DNA from: Talpa occidentalis
Lineage: Eukaryota; Chordata; Mammalia; Eulipotyphla; Talpidae
DNA length: 64,000 nucleotides
NCBI RefSeq assembly: GCF_014898055.3
Contig: NW_023601104.1
Coordinates: 79,529,106-79,593,105, forward strand
Direction: 5' to 3'
In this document: positions 1 to 14,198 of the stretch, piece after piece
Numbering within the stretch: the stretch's first letter is position 1
Layout: every line of letters begins with the position of its first letter
The notes under the pieces: model-generated
Database searches by the model: none
Seen by the model: only the letters and a program-made list of their open reading frames with translations
Told to the model about the DNA's origin: nothing
Made by a program: the position numbers and the translations under genes

Positions 1-831
1 ACTCTTGTGACTAGCAGTCAGTGCTGGTTGTTGGCTAGGGCACCTCTCTTCTCCCCCACATGCCTCTAGCTAGTAGATCAGCTTCTTTCCAGCATGGCTG
101 TCTCAGGAAGAGGGCAAAGGTAGAGGCGTCAGGGATGCCTGAGAACCAGAGTCTAGCATTTATAGCCTCCCTTCTAAACACCAGCCTAGGTTCCATGGGT
201 GGGTAAATAGACTTCACTTTTTGATGAAGGGACTGCAAAGAATTTGTAACCATCTACCACACAAGTTCCTATTTAGATTTCACTGTCAAATCATATCCTT
301 TATAGCTGATTTGTCCAAACCAGGATACAGTCCAGGAACACTCAACTTAGTTGTTTTTGAAATTCCTTAATCAGGAACATTCCCTTTTTTATATCCTTTC
401 ATTGGTCTGCAAAAATATCTTGTAGTGTCTTTTCTCTTATTCCTCCTTCTGTTAAGTTCCAGTAGTTGGGAGGTTTGAGCTAGTCTCGATATATTTACAT
501 TAAGCAACTTAGCTAGAATACACGATAGGTAAAGTTGCATATTACATTTTATTTCAGTTCAGAAGGAATCTATGATCTGGTTGTAGTAATGCTAAGACTA
601 GTTTATAGAAATGATGGCCTAATTCCTTTAATAGTAGAGTTGTTTTTTCCTGAGGAATGAAAATAATCTGTGGGATGTTTTGACACTTCAGTTTCAACAT
701 TTAACATTTGATAATTCCTTGCTTAAATCAGCTATTTCATTGAGTTGCAAATGGTGATTTTTCTAATCTGTCCTTCTATATTTGTTAGTTGACATTACTG
801 TGAAGAATGACTTGCTTTTCTTTTTTTCCCC

Positions 832-1082
832 CAAAGATTTTATTTATTTTTTGTGTAGAAGAACTGGGGTATAGGCCAGAGGTGTGGGGGGTGAGAGGAT
901 TCACCAGAGACAGAGTCGGGAGCTGAGCAGGCAGATTTACTGAAATACACTGCTGAGGGGAGCAGTGGGTGAGACAGGAGAGGTCTGCTGCGCCATGTGG
1001 GTCACCTCCCTGGCTGGGGATCAAACTCAAGCTGTCATGGTGATAGTGCTAAGACTTAACCCCTAGGCCACCAGGGATGCCC
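832..1082 (-). mobile_element. tRNA-derived SINE, minus
   Basis: The reverse complement starts ggcatccctggtggcctagg and carries the family core (ctgcccctcagcagtgtattt-like). Its tail reads as a T-rich end at 832 on the + strand. It is flanked by aagaatgactt at 803-813 and 1083-1093, a target-site duplication. The extra bases between the left duplication and the element are a C/T-rich tail. Confidence 0.88.
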
Positions 1083-1259
1083 AAGAATGACTTTCATTCT
1101 TTGTAATTCTTTGGTTACCCTGAAATATAGATTCTATGGAAAAGCAAGAGCCAATCCCTGTGAACACTTGAAATAAGAAGTTAAAGAATTAACTGACATG
1201 GTGGTGTATTTCAGGGTCCCTGGTATCAGCTACCATCCATCTTAATCCAAGGTAGCTTA

Positions 1260-2560
1260 CTCTGCACTACTCTGACCTTTTTCTCCCCCCACTTAACAGT
1301 GAATATGTCCTAGAGATCACTTGCTATCAGTTCATTAAGGTTTTCCTTATTCTGTTTTTATTCCTGCGTAATATTCCCTTCGTTAGAGTAGGTGACCAAT
1401 CCTCTGATTGGATTCTTGGGTTACATCCAGTCTTACTATCATGACTACTTCAAGGTAGTATATTGTCTCCCACTCTCATAGGAGAGACCTATAGGCTCAA
1501 TTCCTGGGAGAGCGCTGGGCCTATACTTTGCCATCTGTAATGCTGCAGGACATTTCCGTAGGAGTTGCCTCTTATACCTGCCAGCGGTGTATTAGAGTGT
1601 CTGTGTCTCCACAGAGCATATTGTTAAACTTCTGGATGTTTGCCTGTCTCGTGGATGAGGAATGGTGTCTCAATGTAGGGTTCATTTGCATTTTTCTTCT
1701 GTATGAGACTGAACATCTTTTTATATGTTTAAAGGATTATTTATTGTTGTTTTTTTCCTGAGAATTATTTATACTTTTGACCTTTTCAATTTTCTAGGCA
1801 CTTAGATTAACCATTTGTTGACATACATTGAAAATACTAATGTTTTTCACTTGTCTTTTTACTCTGTGTTTTTACTATGCAAACTTTAAAAGTTTATGTA
1901 TAGTATAATTTATTTCAAAACTATTTTTATGGCTTACGGGTTTTTAATCATAGTTAGATTTCAGCTCTGAAATTATCAAGGAATTCCCTGATATTTTCTT
2001 CCAGTATTTGTGTACTTTTATTTTTGCTATAGAGGACTTTGGTCCATATGGATCTTTTTGCTAGGTGTAACATGAAATAAGTAGTATCCAATTTAATCTT
2101 TTTCAAATGGTTACTTGGTTTTTTCATACTACCACCTAATAAAAAATCCAGGTTGACACTGACTTGAGGTGCTTCCTTTTTCATGTATAAAATTCCTGTC
2201 TGTATTCAGATCTGTTACTTAACTTTGTTCTGTTAGAGTTGTTCAATCATGTGTCATTACCATCGGTTTAGTTTATCAAGGTTTAACAATTAGCGTAGAA
2301 AGCCTAATCCACCTTTATCTTTCACTGTTGCTATATCTCAGAGTTTTGAGGGGGGACCATCATGTTTGTTTATTTTTTAGTCTGAACTTTATAATCAAAT
2401 TGTCTTGTTCTTGCTGGGAAGAGGGGGTTTGCTATGTTGTTTTATTGGAATTGTTTTGTGTCTAAAAATTAATTTTGGGAAAATTAATTTTTAATTTTTT
2501 TGTGTCTAAAAATTAATTTTTTGATACTATTCAAGACAATGGTATGTCTTCTCATAAGTT
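1260..2560 (-). mobile_element. Probable old L1, antisense
   Basis: Phrases such as catttgcatttttcttctgt followed by gaacatctttttatatgttt match the common antisense ORF2 pattern of old L1. Highly diverged, boundaries approximate. Confidence 0.5.
2454..2520 (+). repeat. 23-base direct repeat around an AT-rich palindrome
   Basis: A 23-base unit at 2454-2476 recurs exactly at 2498-2520, 44 bases later. Between the two copies lies aaaattaatttt in both orientations. Confidence 0.9.
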
Positions 2561-3172
2561 GAAATTTACTTCTGAGCCCACAGGAGTATCTTATTTTCCA
2601 CTTACATTGCTTGTGAAGTTCATCTTAGGTGTTCTGTCATCTGCGGCTCTTGTACACAGGATCTTCTCCACCATATTCTCTAGTTGAAAGCTGTTCCTTT
2701 GCACACTGTTTTATACCCTGCTGCCTTACTGCCTTTCCTTATTCTCCTGCAGCATTTCTGTCCTTTCCTGCTCCTTCTCAGCCTGCCCACAGCTTGTTGT
2801 TTAGTGTTTATGGTTTCTTTGTCTCTGAGTTTTGCGGGAGGAGTGTGTCTGGAGGGGGTCAGTCATTCTTGCTGTTCTTGAAGATGTGATCGCACTGACA
2901 TGGCCATTTGGGCCTAGGTTGCTCTCACGCTCCTACTGGAATTCGTGGCTCACGGGTTAGTTCTTGAGGAGGCTTGTTCCTCTAGGCTAAAATTTGCTTG
3001 CCTGGCACAGGCTTCCCCAGATGATAATGTTGGTATTGTCTTGCCAGATGCTCACCATACACTTGCCAGAGATGGAGTAGGCATTTCTGTCAGGACAGAG
3101 TGTGTGCGGTTGTTCTCTGCAGTATACTTTATTGTTTGCCTTCCATTCCTTTACATTGTTTCTGCAGCCTTT

Positions 3173-3345
3173 AAGTCAGGGCTTACCACTTTTTCTGTAA
3201 AGAGCCAGATGATAAATATTTTAGGCTTTTCAGGTCTTAAATTCTCCTTCATCATGGACAATAAGAAACAAATAGGCATGGTAGGGTCCCAGTGACATTT
3301 TATTTATGAACAGTGCTGAAGTCGATTTGCCTCTAAGCTGTCAAC
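3173..3345 (+). mobile_element. MER20-like hAT DNA transposon
   Basis: tttttctgtaaagagccaga, tgataaatattttaggcttt and ttttatttatgaacag follow the order of MER20 (a non-autonomous hAT-Charlie element). Diverged and probably truncated. Confidence 0.6.
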
Positions 3346-5096
3346 TTCTCCTGTAAACCCAACTGTTTTAAGTCATATTTCTGGTTGGTTTTTTTTTTTT
3401 TAACTTCTAAGACATTACTATCTTTTTAGACTCTTTAATTTATGTCTTATGGAATCATATGGATTGGATAAGTTTTCTCCTCTATGTTTCTTTAAGCATT
3501 TCCAAATCATGTAACATGAAAGCCATATCTCCTTTGTTAACCTTTTCTTTACCTCTGGATGGTTGCAACAAAAAATGTAAAAATGTTTTCGTCTATTATC
3601 TTTCTCTTTTTCTCAAGACTCATATTCATTTCAACTAACTGTGGGAGGGAATTCTATGTGGAAAACAATCTGTGAAAAACAGTTTTTCTTTTGGTGTTCT
3701 CTGATCTCTGTTAGTGGTAATTTTGTCAAAACACCAGATGATTTATGACTGTATAAACTGTCAGATTAATCACTGAAATACACTAAAGAAGCAAATCACA
3801 AAGGTATTTATAAAGGTGAAGCCAAGGAGCCTTCTCAGTAATGAATGCCACCCCAGTTCTGTCAGATGAGTCATCTTTCAGTGACTTACGAGGTATTAAA
3901 AACTTCAAAGTTTCACTTTCCCATATTAATTTCCTCTCTAGAATTGCAAGGGTGAGGATACCTGCTGAGATGGTAGCACAATGGTTTGTGATATGTTGCA
4001 CCCTATAGTATGGCAGAACAGACAGTGACTAAAGGAGCTTCCTTGCCTTGAAGTAAACGTGACAAATCATGACACTGATAAACAGATCTCTTAGTCAGAA
4101 CTTTATAATGATTTTTGTAGCTGGGATGCATTCACAAGAGGTACTTGTAGAATGCTGAGCTAAAATCTAAAGGAAAAAAGTGAAATGCTTTGGCATGATG
4201 TTATAAAGAAATCACTTTCCAATGTGTGTGGAACATCATGTTGAGACTGTGCCTCACATACAAAACAAGAAGAAGGAGCCATTGAGAGACTTAGGTGGTT
4301 CAGAGGCGGAAGAGTAAGTGAAAATGAGAACCAGTGTGTGTAGGAATTCATGTATATGAGGCACAGCTGAAGGATGAGAAAAATTAAAAAGAGCATGTAA
4401 TAGTGCGGGCAGGGGGCTGGTCTGAATCATGGGGGACATGGAACTAATAACATTTAGCTCCTTGAAAGGTGCTACTGTAAGACAAAATACTGAGAGTGAA
4501 ATTTTACATGAGAGAATTTGAGATTTAAAGCTTAGATGAGTAGAAGGCAGAGTATTAGTAGAAATAAGTGGGTGTTCAGAGAGTGAAAGTGTTACAGGGC
4601 AACCCCAGGGGAAGCAGGGGTGACCTGGGTGTGAGGTCACCCAGGTTGGAAGGAAATGCAGAGGGAAACTAGTAAGAGCAAATAAGAAAAAGTGCTATAT
4701 CTGTTATGGGTTAGCAGACCTTTCCAGAGAAGGGTAAATTCTAGAGAAAGGACTAAGAGTCTTAGCCCTGCGCTGTGCACATTTATTCTCTCCTTCCCAG
4801 CCTAAAGCCTCTCCCACAACCAAGCTGTGCCAGATTATGGGTCAGACCAAGAAACCTCCTAGTTGACCCCCTGTCTTTGTGTTTAGTGGAGCTGGAGGGA
4901 CTGGATCAGTGCTGGATGTCATGCGTCTGGCTTTGTTCAGTCGAGGTGTCAGGACAGAAAGAACAGCCCAGAACCCTGAACAAACTGTGTCCCCAGACTG
5001 TTCTCCTCAGTCACTGTAGATGACAGCAAACTAAAGAAGGGTCAGACTTCTAAATGAAATATTTCACCATAAAGCTACTTGAAATAAGTCTTCCAG

Positions 5097-5416
5097 GGCC
5101 TCCCCGGTGGCGCAGTGGTTGAGCGCTGGGTTGCAAAGCTGCCCGCAGCCTCTGCAGTGCCGGTTCGATACCCGGCTCCTCCCCGGCTCCTCCCTGGCCA
5201 CCAGAGGAGGGTCCCACGTGGCACGCAGACCTCTCCTGCCACCCGCTGCTCCCCTCAGCAGTATACTTCGGTCCTTCTGCCTGTTCTGTTCCCTGCTCTG
5301 ACTCTGGTGAATTCTCTCACCCTCCTGCGTTTCTTACTGTACCCAGTGCTTGTATAAATAAATAAATAAATAGATAGATAGATAGATAAATAAATCTTAA
5401 AAAAGAAAGAAAGAAC
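5097..5416 (+). mobile_element. tRNA-derived SINE, plus
   Basis: Starts ggcctccccggtggcgcag, with box A-like TGGCGCAGTGG and box B-like GGTTCGATACC. The element contains a local duplication of ccggctcctcc. The tail is AAAT and AGAT tetranucleotides followed by CTTAAAA. The 10-base duplication agtcttccag lies at 5087-5096 and 5417-5426. Confidence 0.92.
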
Positions 5417-5744
5417 AGTCTTCCAGAAACCATCCTCATCATTTTCCACTTAACCAGAAATTACTTTCCCTCTAAATGCACGGAATCAGGTTGCCATACT
5501 GTGCTGGGGTTTACACTGGGTAATAAATATTTGAAACTTGGGGAAAAAATGAAGTGTAACTTAGTGACAGAATAGAAGTTAGAGGACCAACAGGAGAGGA
5601 AGGGAAAGAATATTCCAGGCACAGGGCCCTACCCAGCATTCATGATAGCCTGGAGTGTAGGACACTGCAGAACTCAAGTGTGAATAAATTGTAGAGCCTC
5701 ACAGCAGCAGGTCGCCAGGTCAAATCATGCAGGGTCTTTAGAGT

Positions 5745-5820
5745 CTGGAATCAAATGAAATTGGGTTTAAGTTCCAGCCTTGTTACTTACTATCATCTTG
5801 AGCAAGTCACGTGGTTACAA
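5745..5820 (-). mobile_element. MIR fragment, antisense
   Basis: gttccagccttgttacttac and cttgagcaagtcacgtgg are the antisense MIR core. Confidence 0.6.
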
Positions 5821-5869
5821 GCTTGATGTACAAGTTCATAATGTATGCATTAGCTCTTTCTGCACAACA

Positions 5870-6440
5870 AATACCGTAAATTAAGTGGCTTTAACACAGC
5901 CATTTTGGGGAGACTCAATTTCAGCTGAACTCACAGGAGTGGTTCTTATAACCAGTCTCATTTTGTACTTCTTGAAATATTCTTTTGTTTTGCAAAGTGC
6001 AGATTAATAATGAAATCATAGGAGGACTGAAAGTACCCATTAACTTTAGTAACATGAGATTGTGTTTAACCTTAGCCTGCTTGTCCTATGGATGTGAAAG
6101 AAACCTATATCCGAATCCTCAGAACCTGTGAATATGTTGGATTATATGACAAATGTGACCTGTGGCTGCAGATGGAAGTAAAATTGTTAGTCAGCTGACC
6201 TTAAAATACAAAGATCATCCTGGAATATCTGGGTGGGCCCAGTGTAATCACAGGGATCTTTGAAAGTACAAGGGGGAAGCAGAAGAGGAGAGGCAGATGG
6301 AGATGTGGCTCTGAGCAGGACAGAGCGATGAGGAAACAGACTTTCCCCTGGCTTCCAGAATAAATGCAGCCCTGCTGACACCTTGATTAAATTTTCATTC
6401 TTTTAAGCCACCAGTTTGCAGTCATTTGTAAAAGTGGCAG
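5870..6440. repeat. Old interspersed repeat with AATATCTGGGTGGGCCC motif
   Basis: Contains ggaatatctgggtgggccca, tgctgacaccttgattaaat and ttttaagccaccagtttgca, typical of a common ancient mammalian element. Related text in reverse orientation is at 53230-53600 and 61780-62260. Confidence 0.5.
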
Positions 6441-7014
6441 CAGGAAGCGAGTCAAGGAAAGTGTAATAGAGCCAGATCAGACTTGGAGAGACCACTCTTT
6501 AAAGAAGTTTTGTTATGAACGGAAGGTGAGAGAAAAGATGGGACATGCAAGATCAGTGAGGATGGTAGTGTAAAATGGGAGAGATTTTGTGTTTTTAATT
6601 TTCATGTTATTTGTGTGGTCTCTTTTTTGAATGCTTCCTCATAGACACAGAATCAGAGTTCTCCAACTACCATCACAGAAAATTCTCCTAAAGAAGTTAA
6701 TTGCACTTGAATAAAACCAGATATCTCTGCAATTTTAAAACTTGAGAATTGCACAAAAATATGAATTACCTAAGAAAATTGCTCTTTGGCCTAATACTGA
6801 CTCAAACGAACTAGACCCGAGTAGTACTTTAGAGAAATATATGTTAAGTATTTCTAAGTCTTGAAAATTATGCTTGCATTGAGAGAACTGGTAAGTCAGG
6901 GCATCATAAATTTAAATTTTAATTTTAGATCCTTGGAATTAAACTTGGCAATGTTTTTTAATTCTATAAATTGTAATAGATGTATATAAATAATAATAGT
7001 GCTTGATTGTCACC

Positions 7015-7130
7015 ATTTAATCAGTGCTTACTCTATGCCTGGCCCAGGCGTACACCCGATAGCACATTTCATCTTCATGCCAGTCTTTATGTGGGAGTTG
7101 GAATTACTTATGTTCATAGTTTATAGGGCC
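7015..7130 (+). mobile_element. MIR fragment
   Basis: cagtgcttactctatgcctg followed by catttcatcttcatgccag resembles the 5' half of MIR. Confidence 0.6.
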
Positions 7131-7964
7131 AGAATATGAGCAATTCTATGTATAAAGATTATTTGGCAAATACAAAATAATTGAGATATAATTTTCATAT
7201 AACAAAGAAGTTCTTTTGGTTTAATCAAGGTCAGACTAAGCATCATAATTATAGTTCTTTGTATAGCCTGTAAATAAATCTCACTATAATTTAAATTGAT
7301 GTGGGGGCTTTTTTTGGAAGAATCACATTGAGGGAATGTTCTTCACAGTTTCTGAGAGCATATCAGATTTTTTCAGTTGTTTATAATTATTGTCTTGAAT
7401 GGGCTATTGATGATTCCCTTCTGTTCTTCAGTTATGAACAGAATAAGTCTTTATTTTCACAGCTGCTGCAAACTCAGATTTCCTTCCCCCTTCTTTCTTC
7501 TGCACCTTCAAAATTTGTGACTTGGAAATGCCTATCAGATTAGTAAAAATTCTTTATAATGATAATAACAAGGGTTGGTGAAAACTTTTTTCAAGGCATT
7601 CATTCACCGTTGGCGGGTGATATAATGGATATAGCTTTTTTGAGGAAAGTACTTAGAAAAATTGGCAGCTGTTATCAAAATTCAGTGTGTAACTATGTTT
7701 CATCTCAGCAATCCAGCTTTAGGAATTTGTTCTATTTATCTGTCCCTGTCCAAATGACATACGAGGATGTGTGTTCTGGCTTAATCTTCTTGTTTTTATT
7801 TTTGTTCTAATTATTTTAAGAATGAGAATGTCAGTACCAAATAAGATTGACTGTGGGGTAGAAAATCCTAGACTTTTTAAATTTGTATTATTCACTTTGC
7901 CTAGTACCTGCTTGGTATCAGAAATTACTTTTAGTATTTTCTGTTCCTTCTGACAGTCTCTGTA

Positions 7965-8095
7965 GTTAACCCTTCAAGGTTGTTGTCTTTGGTTTATAGC
8001 TGAAGTGTCTTAGGCTCAAGGAGTTAAGAGGGGCCCAAGGCCACATAACTGGTCAATGGAGGAGCTACCTGACTTCATGTCTCTACACAGCTCAG
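7965..8095 (+). mobile_element. MIR fragment
   Basis: aggggcccaaggccacataa and ctggtcaatggaggagctac match the conserved MIR core and 3' half. Confidence 0.65.
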
Positions 8096-11000
8096 TCCAC
8101 ATCTATCAACTTCTTTGGAGGATCAGGAGAAGCAACATTATTTACAGTAGCAGGAAATTAGATATTTGTAATATCCAACTTTGACCTCTCTGGGTCCTTT
8201 CCCATCCATGCTTTATGTTTTAATTCAGTTGGGTGGTGATTTTTGTTTTTCTATACATGGCCATGATTGGGTCCCTTTGCTGCTTAAAGTCATCATTGGC
8301 TCCCATTTTACGTGAAGGGCATGTGGTGTAAACTCTGTACTCAGGCTTTTGAGACAGTCAGCCCCAGCCTCAGCCTGTCTTTCCCACTGTTGTGCTCTGG
8401 CCCCCATGCTCCAGCCCATCCAAACAACCCACTTACTGCTCTTTGAACATGCATTTTCCTTTCTGGGTTTCAGTATTTCCCAATAGAACAGTCACTTCTG
8501 TCTCTGCCATTCTGCTTTTTAGCCTACTGGAGTTGACTGATTTAAATGGGTGGTGCATATAAAGTGCTTAAACCACAGAGAGTGGTCCAAAGTGGTGGCT
8601 GTATTAAATGAAGTCTAGAGGAGTAGTAGGTGAGACTAAAGGTCCTTGTGGCAGGCAGTGAGACAGTACAAGAAATGAGTTAAAGTAAAGGCCCCTCCTT
8701 AGAGGGGAGAAGAATGGTGGAGTTGAAAAATTATTCTGAGTGGGTGGGCAATAGTTTGATAAGGAATTTATCAGTTATTTACACAGTGAAACTTTGCACA
8801 TAGTAAGTTTACAGTGAAGAACTAGTCAAAACATCACCTCTGTGACTCCATATTTATGAAGGGATGGAAATCAACACCATTGTGGGGAAAACTAACATCT
8901 CCCTCTTCCTGATGGCGTGTGGCATGATAGAGCACATGGTTGCATTGGTATCCCCTCCACAAATACATAGCCTGCACCTCATGGTGAGAAAATATCAGGT
9001 GAAACCCAGATTGAGGAATGGTCCACAGCATAACTGGCCAATCATCTTTTGAAGGACTAAGGCTTCCAACGAAGGAGCATGACAACTAGATGCAGTCTGG
9101 GCTGAGCCCAGTGGCTGCCAGAGCATTATTTGGGCAAATTAAAAATATTGGATAGGGAGCGTTGGTTATAGATAACAGTATTCTTATCATTGCTAAAGTT
9201 TCTGATATTGATCAGATGCTCACTGAAGAACATAGGGGTAGGGATACGAGTTATTTGAGAATAGTTCCCCAGTTTATTCTCAACAGGTTCAGGAAACATG
9301 GGCACACAGGAAGTAAGAGGGAAGACTAAAGCAAAAGAGGCCAAGTGGAAACAGTTGGTGGCTTTGCATAACGATATATGGAGATAGCTAGTTCTGTTCC
9401 CTGGGAATTTTTTTTATAAGTTTGAAGTCGTAGCAATATAATTTAAAAAATAATAATAAAATAAAGCCCAAGGGTAAGACATTGTAAGCTAAAAAATAAA
9501 AACTTTAATAGGCCCAGACATAATGCACAGTTTTTACCAACCTCCCTAGACTAGTGCCAGCTTTCATGCCACCGTTCCCAGTAATGTAAGCCTGTGGAAT
9601 AAGATCAGAATATAATTTCCCCCAAATCAGCATTATCCAAGTTTGTTTTGACATTGTCCAAAGCTTCTGCTTTGACATTGTCCAAAGCCAGGGTAAAGTT
9701 GTATGGAGTACAGATGTTGTCTTTTGTATGTATCTCTCACAACTGAATATTTGATGAGATTTGAACTACAAACAATTTGAGGTTCTAATCTCTGGCCAGA
9801 ATCGAGGATGTAGCTTTACTCTGATGCCAAATTCAGTTCCAGCTGCTTTAATAGGCAGGTGGATTAAGGAGCTAATCTCTTAGGAAGGATTAAGGAGCCT
9901 TTTACAAGGTTATAGATATTCCTGCAGACAGTGCCAATACTTTTCTTTGAAAAAACAGTCATGGGTCACTCCAGCAAGACATAAACCCAATCTCTGAAGT
10001 CCTGTACTGTAACTGTGTCGGTGATCACTTTAGCTTTGCACATCCCCAAAAACGATTGAAACCCATTGTTTTACTATCGTCATTCAATAAAAAAACTCAG
10101 TATGGCCCCCCCTAGAATGTCTGATTTTGAGTATGATGACATTGGATGGGCTCTCTAAATCTTAATTGTGAAAAATATGTAAGATAGTAAAATTATAGAA
10201 CCAAATTTACAGAACTATTGACTCTAAGCCATTTGGACACTTGAAATACACAATAATTTGTCTTAAGGCATTTCTCTTTCTTGTAATTAACAAGACAATT
10301 GCCCAAGGAGACTGACTTCCCAGTAAAACTGCACTGGGAAGGAAAAGTTCAGCCCTCACTCAGCATGTGAAGCCACCATGGAATCACTGCAGGATTTAGT
10401 TATTTAAATTATCCAGAGCTATTATCTAGACATTATTTTCTCTGGGGTTTATACAGTTGTTATAAGAGTACCTGCCTCTTAGCATTATTTATAAAGATCA
10501 CATTCATTTTCACATCTAAACAGAACAAGCTCATAGCAAGTGCCCTCTGTCCCTCGTTGTTATTACTACTTTGTCCATTCTCAAAAGCTGTGAACTGTAT
10601 TACAATACAGACAGCCCAACCCTGTTTTATGTCACTTAATTCTCATGTGTCAGGAGCCCTTTCCCACTTTCCCTGTCTGGGGTCGTAAGATGCTGCCTCT
10701 TTCTGCACAGCAGTCATCGGGAGTGAATATTGACTCAATGCCTCATCCATTTTCATCATATGTCTACAGAAGCAAAAAGCCTTAGTAATATCAATTAAAA
10801 ACTTTTCTCATGCTGTTTGTGACAGTTTTCCTGTCATAAAGAGAATAAATGCAGTCAGCACTGGCTTAAATAAAAACCCTCACACTTGCAATTTATTGTG
10901 TGAGAAATTGACAAAGACATAAGAACTTCAATTTCTAGGAAATTGATGAATCTGTAATTTTGACAAGGAAGCTTTTCATGGTAGACAGGTTAGTAGGATC

Positions 11001-12080
11001 AAGAGCCCACCAGGCAGACTGGACCTTAAGTAATTCTAGTAGTAGACAGTTTCCACCCAGTTGCTGATTTCACCTGATTTTTTTAATAAGTCTTTATTAT
11101 TAAAAATGTGATTTATGCCCACTTGTAAAGGGACAGGGGTGGGGAGGTAGGGATTCCTTGAGTGACAAAGCTAAGAAGACGCTTGCTCTCAGATGTCAGT
11201 GAGGACCTGGGCTTTCATGATGTTACTAACTCTACCCCAGAATCTCCTGGCACCCCTGATTCCAATGTTGTTTTTTTTTTTTTAAGAAAATAAAAATTAT
11301 GTAATTCAAATCCAATTTAATAATAACCCTGATGGGATTTCCCAAATATTGTGGGGATTTTGTTGTTTCACTACCTGGCTAAGTTGTTTTGAGTTTCAAG
11401 GTCAAGTCCTAAACTTCCCTAACAGAGTTGCTACATCTCTGGGTAAACACTGAGGTGTAAAGACACCAGAGACACAATTCTAGCACATCCTTAGTAGTCA
11501 GAGAGCTTGCTGAAAACGAATACCCCTTTCTCCATTTGACTATTTAAAGCTCTAAGCCCCACCAGTCCAATTCTAAATACAAATAAGCTCCAGAACGCTG
11601 TGCCAAGCGAGGGCAGCAGTCGGGAGAGGGGAGCCAGTGTGCAGGCAATGCCAACGCTGCTGTGTGTGCTGAGGTGGAAAGCTCTGTGTGGGGGGCTGAC
11701 CCTAGGGACAGCTGCCGGACCCTGTCTCAGATGTTTGCAGATGACACTGCAAATAAACAGGTTTATTTATAAACTTGATAGAATATTTCCATTCAAAATC
11801 ACAATGCTACATTAGGATGATGTTGCTTAGGATGATTTTTTTTTTTAACCTAAAACTCCTTGGAGAGTCTGATAAAAATTGCAGACCCTCTCTTTTCAGG
11901 AGAACACACTGTGCTGACATATAGTTGAAAAGAGTGTACATGATTTAAACAAAGCACTTTTGGATGCATCATGGCACCTCTTAATGTTGTAAGACTGGGC
12001 ACAAGAATCCTATCTTCCCCTTCCTGAAAGGGGGAGCTCTTGCACCTCGTAGCAAGCAGAGGATAGGACTCAGAAGACAA

Positions 12081-12160
12081 TGATAACTACCACTTTCTGA
12101 GCTTTTACTACTTGCAGGCACAGCATCCTTCTTATCCCAGGAGATACTAAATCATATAGC
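12081..12160 (+). mobile_element. MIR fragment
   Basis: ataactaccactttctgagc and tactacttgcaggcacagca match the 5' MIR region. Confidence 0.5.
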
Positions 12161-12519
12161 CAAAGTAAAGACCCCTGGTGACAGGCAGCAGTGAGTTCGC
12201 TCCCTCCTGAGAGGATGCAGTGAGGACATAGTTTGTCTTCATGGTTTTCCTCCCGAAGATGAACACCCGGTCATGAGCATGGAGGTGCGTCAGGCAGTCT
12301 CAAGTTGGACAGTCCACACGGTACCAAGCCTGTAATCCTCAAAAGTGTCAAGGAAAGATTGAGCAACTTACAGATTCTGAAAAAGAGTTACTGAAATTAG
12401 CATATGGTTCTCAATTGGAACCTTTTGCCATAGAAAATATTTTGGGAACCAGGAAAACACGAATTTAGGTTTGAGGACAAAAAGTCCTGGGTGCTGGGCT
12501 TGCAACTTTTTCTGTAGTT

Positions 12520-13440
12520 GTTTCAAAATAAAAGTAAAGCAATTGTATTTCTATATACTAATGTCATACAACTAGAAAATGAAATTTTATAATATCCTTC
12601 ATAGTACAACTTTTTAAAAAACACAAAATGCTCATAAGTAAATTTACTCTGTAAATTAGAATACACTGCTGGGAGAAATTAAAACTAATAAATAAAGAGA
12701 TAAACCATAGTCCTGGGTTATGAAACTCAATATTGTTAGTATGTAATTCCTCTACCAAGATTAACAGAGAAGACTCAAATAAATAAAATTGGGAATGGAA
12801 GAAGGGGACAACACTACTGACTTTACAGATTTAAAAAGGAACATAAGATCCCCCAGTACCACTGCCAGGTATTTACCTAAAGAATATGAAAATTATAATA
12901 GGAAAAGATTTATACGCTTCTATTGTTCTTAGCACCATTATCCACAATAACCAAGTCATGGAACCAACCTAAGTGTCCAAAGACAGATGACTGGATAAAG
13001 AAATTACGGAACATATACTCAAAGGAATACTACTTAGCTGTTAAAAAAGATGAACTAGTGGCTTTGGGGACAAAATAAGTGGATCTTGAGATGATTATTC
13101 TAAGTGAAATAAATCAAAAAGTGAAAGAGGTATACCAGATGGTTTCACTTATTTGTGGAATATAAATAACCAAAGAACACATACTGGCAAGGCACAGCAA
13201 AAATAATTCTTACATTGTGTGAAAAATATACTGGTTACTAGAGGAATAGAGGGGAAGAAGGAGGGACAAGGAAATGAAAGGTAGAACACTGGCAGTGGAG
13301 TTTGGTGGAGGATGAGTAAAGCATATGGAACATATGGAGGGGTGAAAATGTACTCCCAAAGTCAAATATATGTATAAATGACTGACACATTAAAAAAGAA
13401 ACCTTGATTTGTAACCATAATAAATATATTAGAAAAATAA
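12520..13440 (+). mobile_element. Old L1 ORF2/3' UTR fragments, sense
   Basis: Diverged L1 ORF2 with phrases such as tatttacctaaagaatatga and agatgactggataaagaaat. The degraded ORF2 end is followed by a 3' UTR with gaggggtgaaaatg and an A-rich end. A gap near 12790 suggests a deletion. Confidence 0.65.
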
Positions 13441-14198
13441 ATACAAATTCAAAAATTAAAAAGGTTCATAAGGAAATGCAACAGTATGTCAATAAATCAT
13501 ATCATTTAGATTAAATACAGAAGTGCCTAGAAAACACAAATTACTTGAATTAAGAAGAAAATAATATATGACTATACCTGTAACAAGTAAAGAGACTGAA
13601 CTAGTTGTAGTAGCAGCAACAGCAAAATATAACCACAGTAAAACACTCAGGTCCCAATGGCTTCACTAGTGAATGCTGCCACTTACTTCCCAACCAGACA
13701 TAGACATCACAGGAAAACTGCAAACTAATATCTCTTATGAATAGAAACACAAAATCCTCAACAAAATGCTGTCAAACTGAATCCAGCAACAAATATAAAG
13801 GATCATATGCCATAAACAAGTTGAATTTGTCCCAAGAATGCAAATTTGGTTTAATAAACAAAAGTCAATTTGTGTACCATAGTATTAGCCTAAAGGAAAA
13901 AACCATAAGATCATTTTAATAAACATAAAAAAATTGACAAGATTCAGCACTGCATGATAAATTCACTCAATGAAATAGAAGTGAACTTCCACAGCCTGAT
14001 AAACATATCCACAGCTAACAGAATTCTTAGTGATGGAAGATGAAATGTGTTCCCCCTAAAGTCAGGAGCAAAGCGAGAATATCCACTTTCATCACATTAT
14101 TCAACATTGTAGTTAAGAACATAAAAGACCTTCAGATTGGAAAGGAAGAAGAAAACTGTTTATAGATGACATGATCTTATAAATAGAAATTCCTTGAT

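Noticed and set aside
2945..3295. 116-codon open frame on the + strand
   Set aside because: Overlaps a MER20-like transposon end; no codon or motif evidence of a gene.
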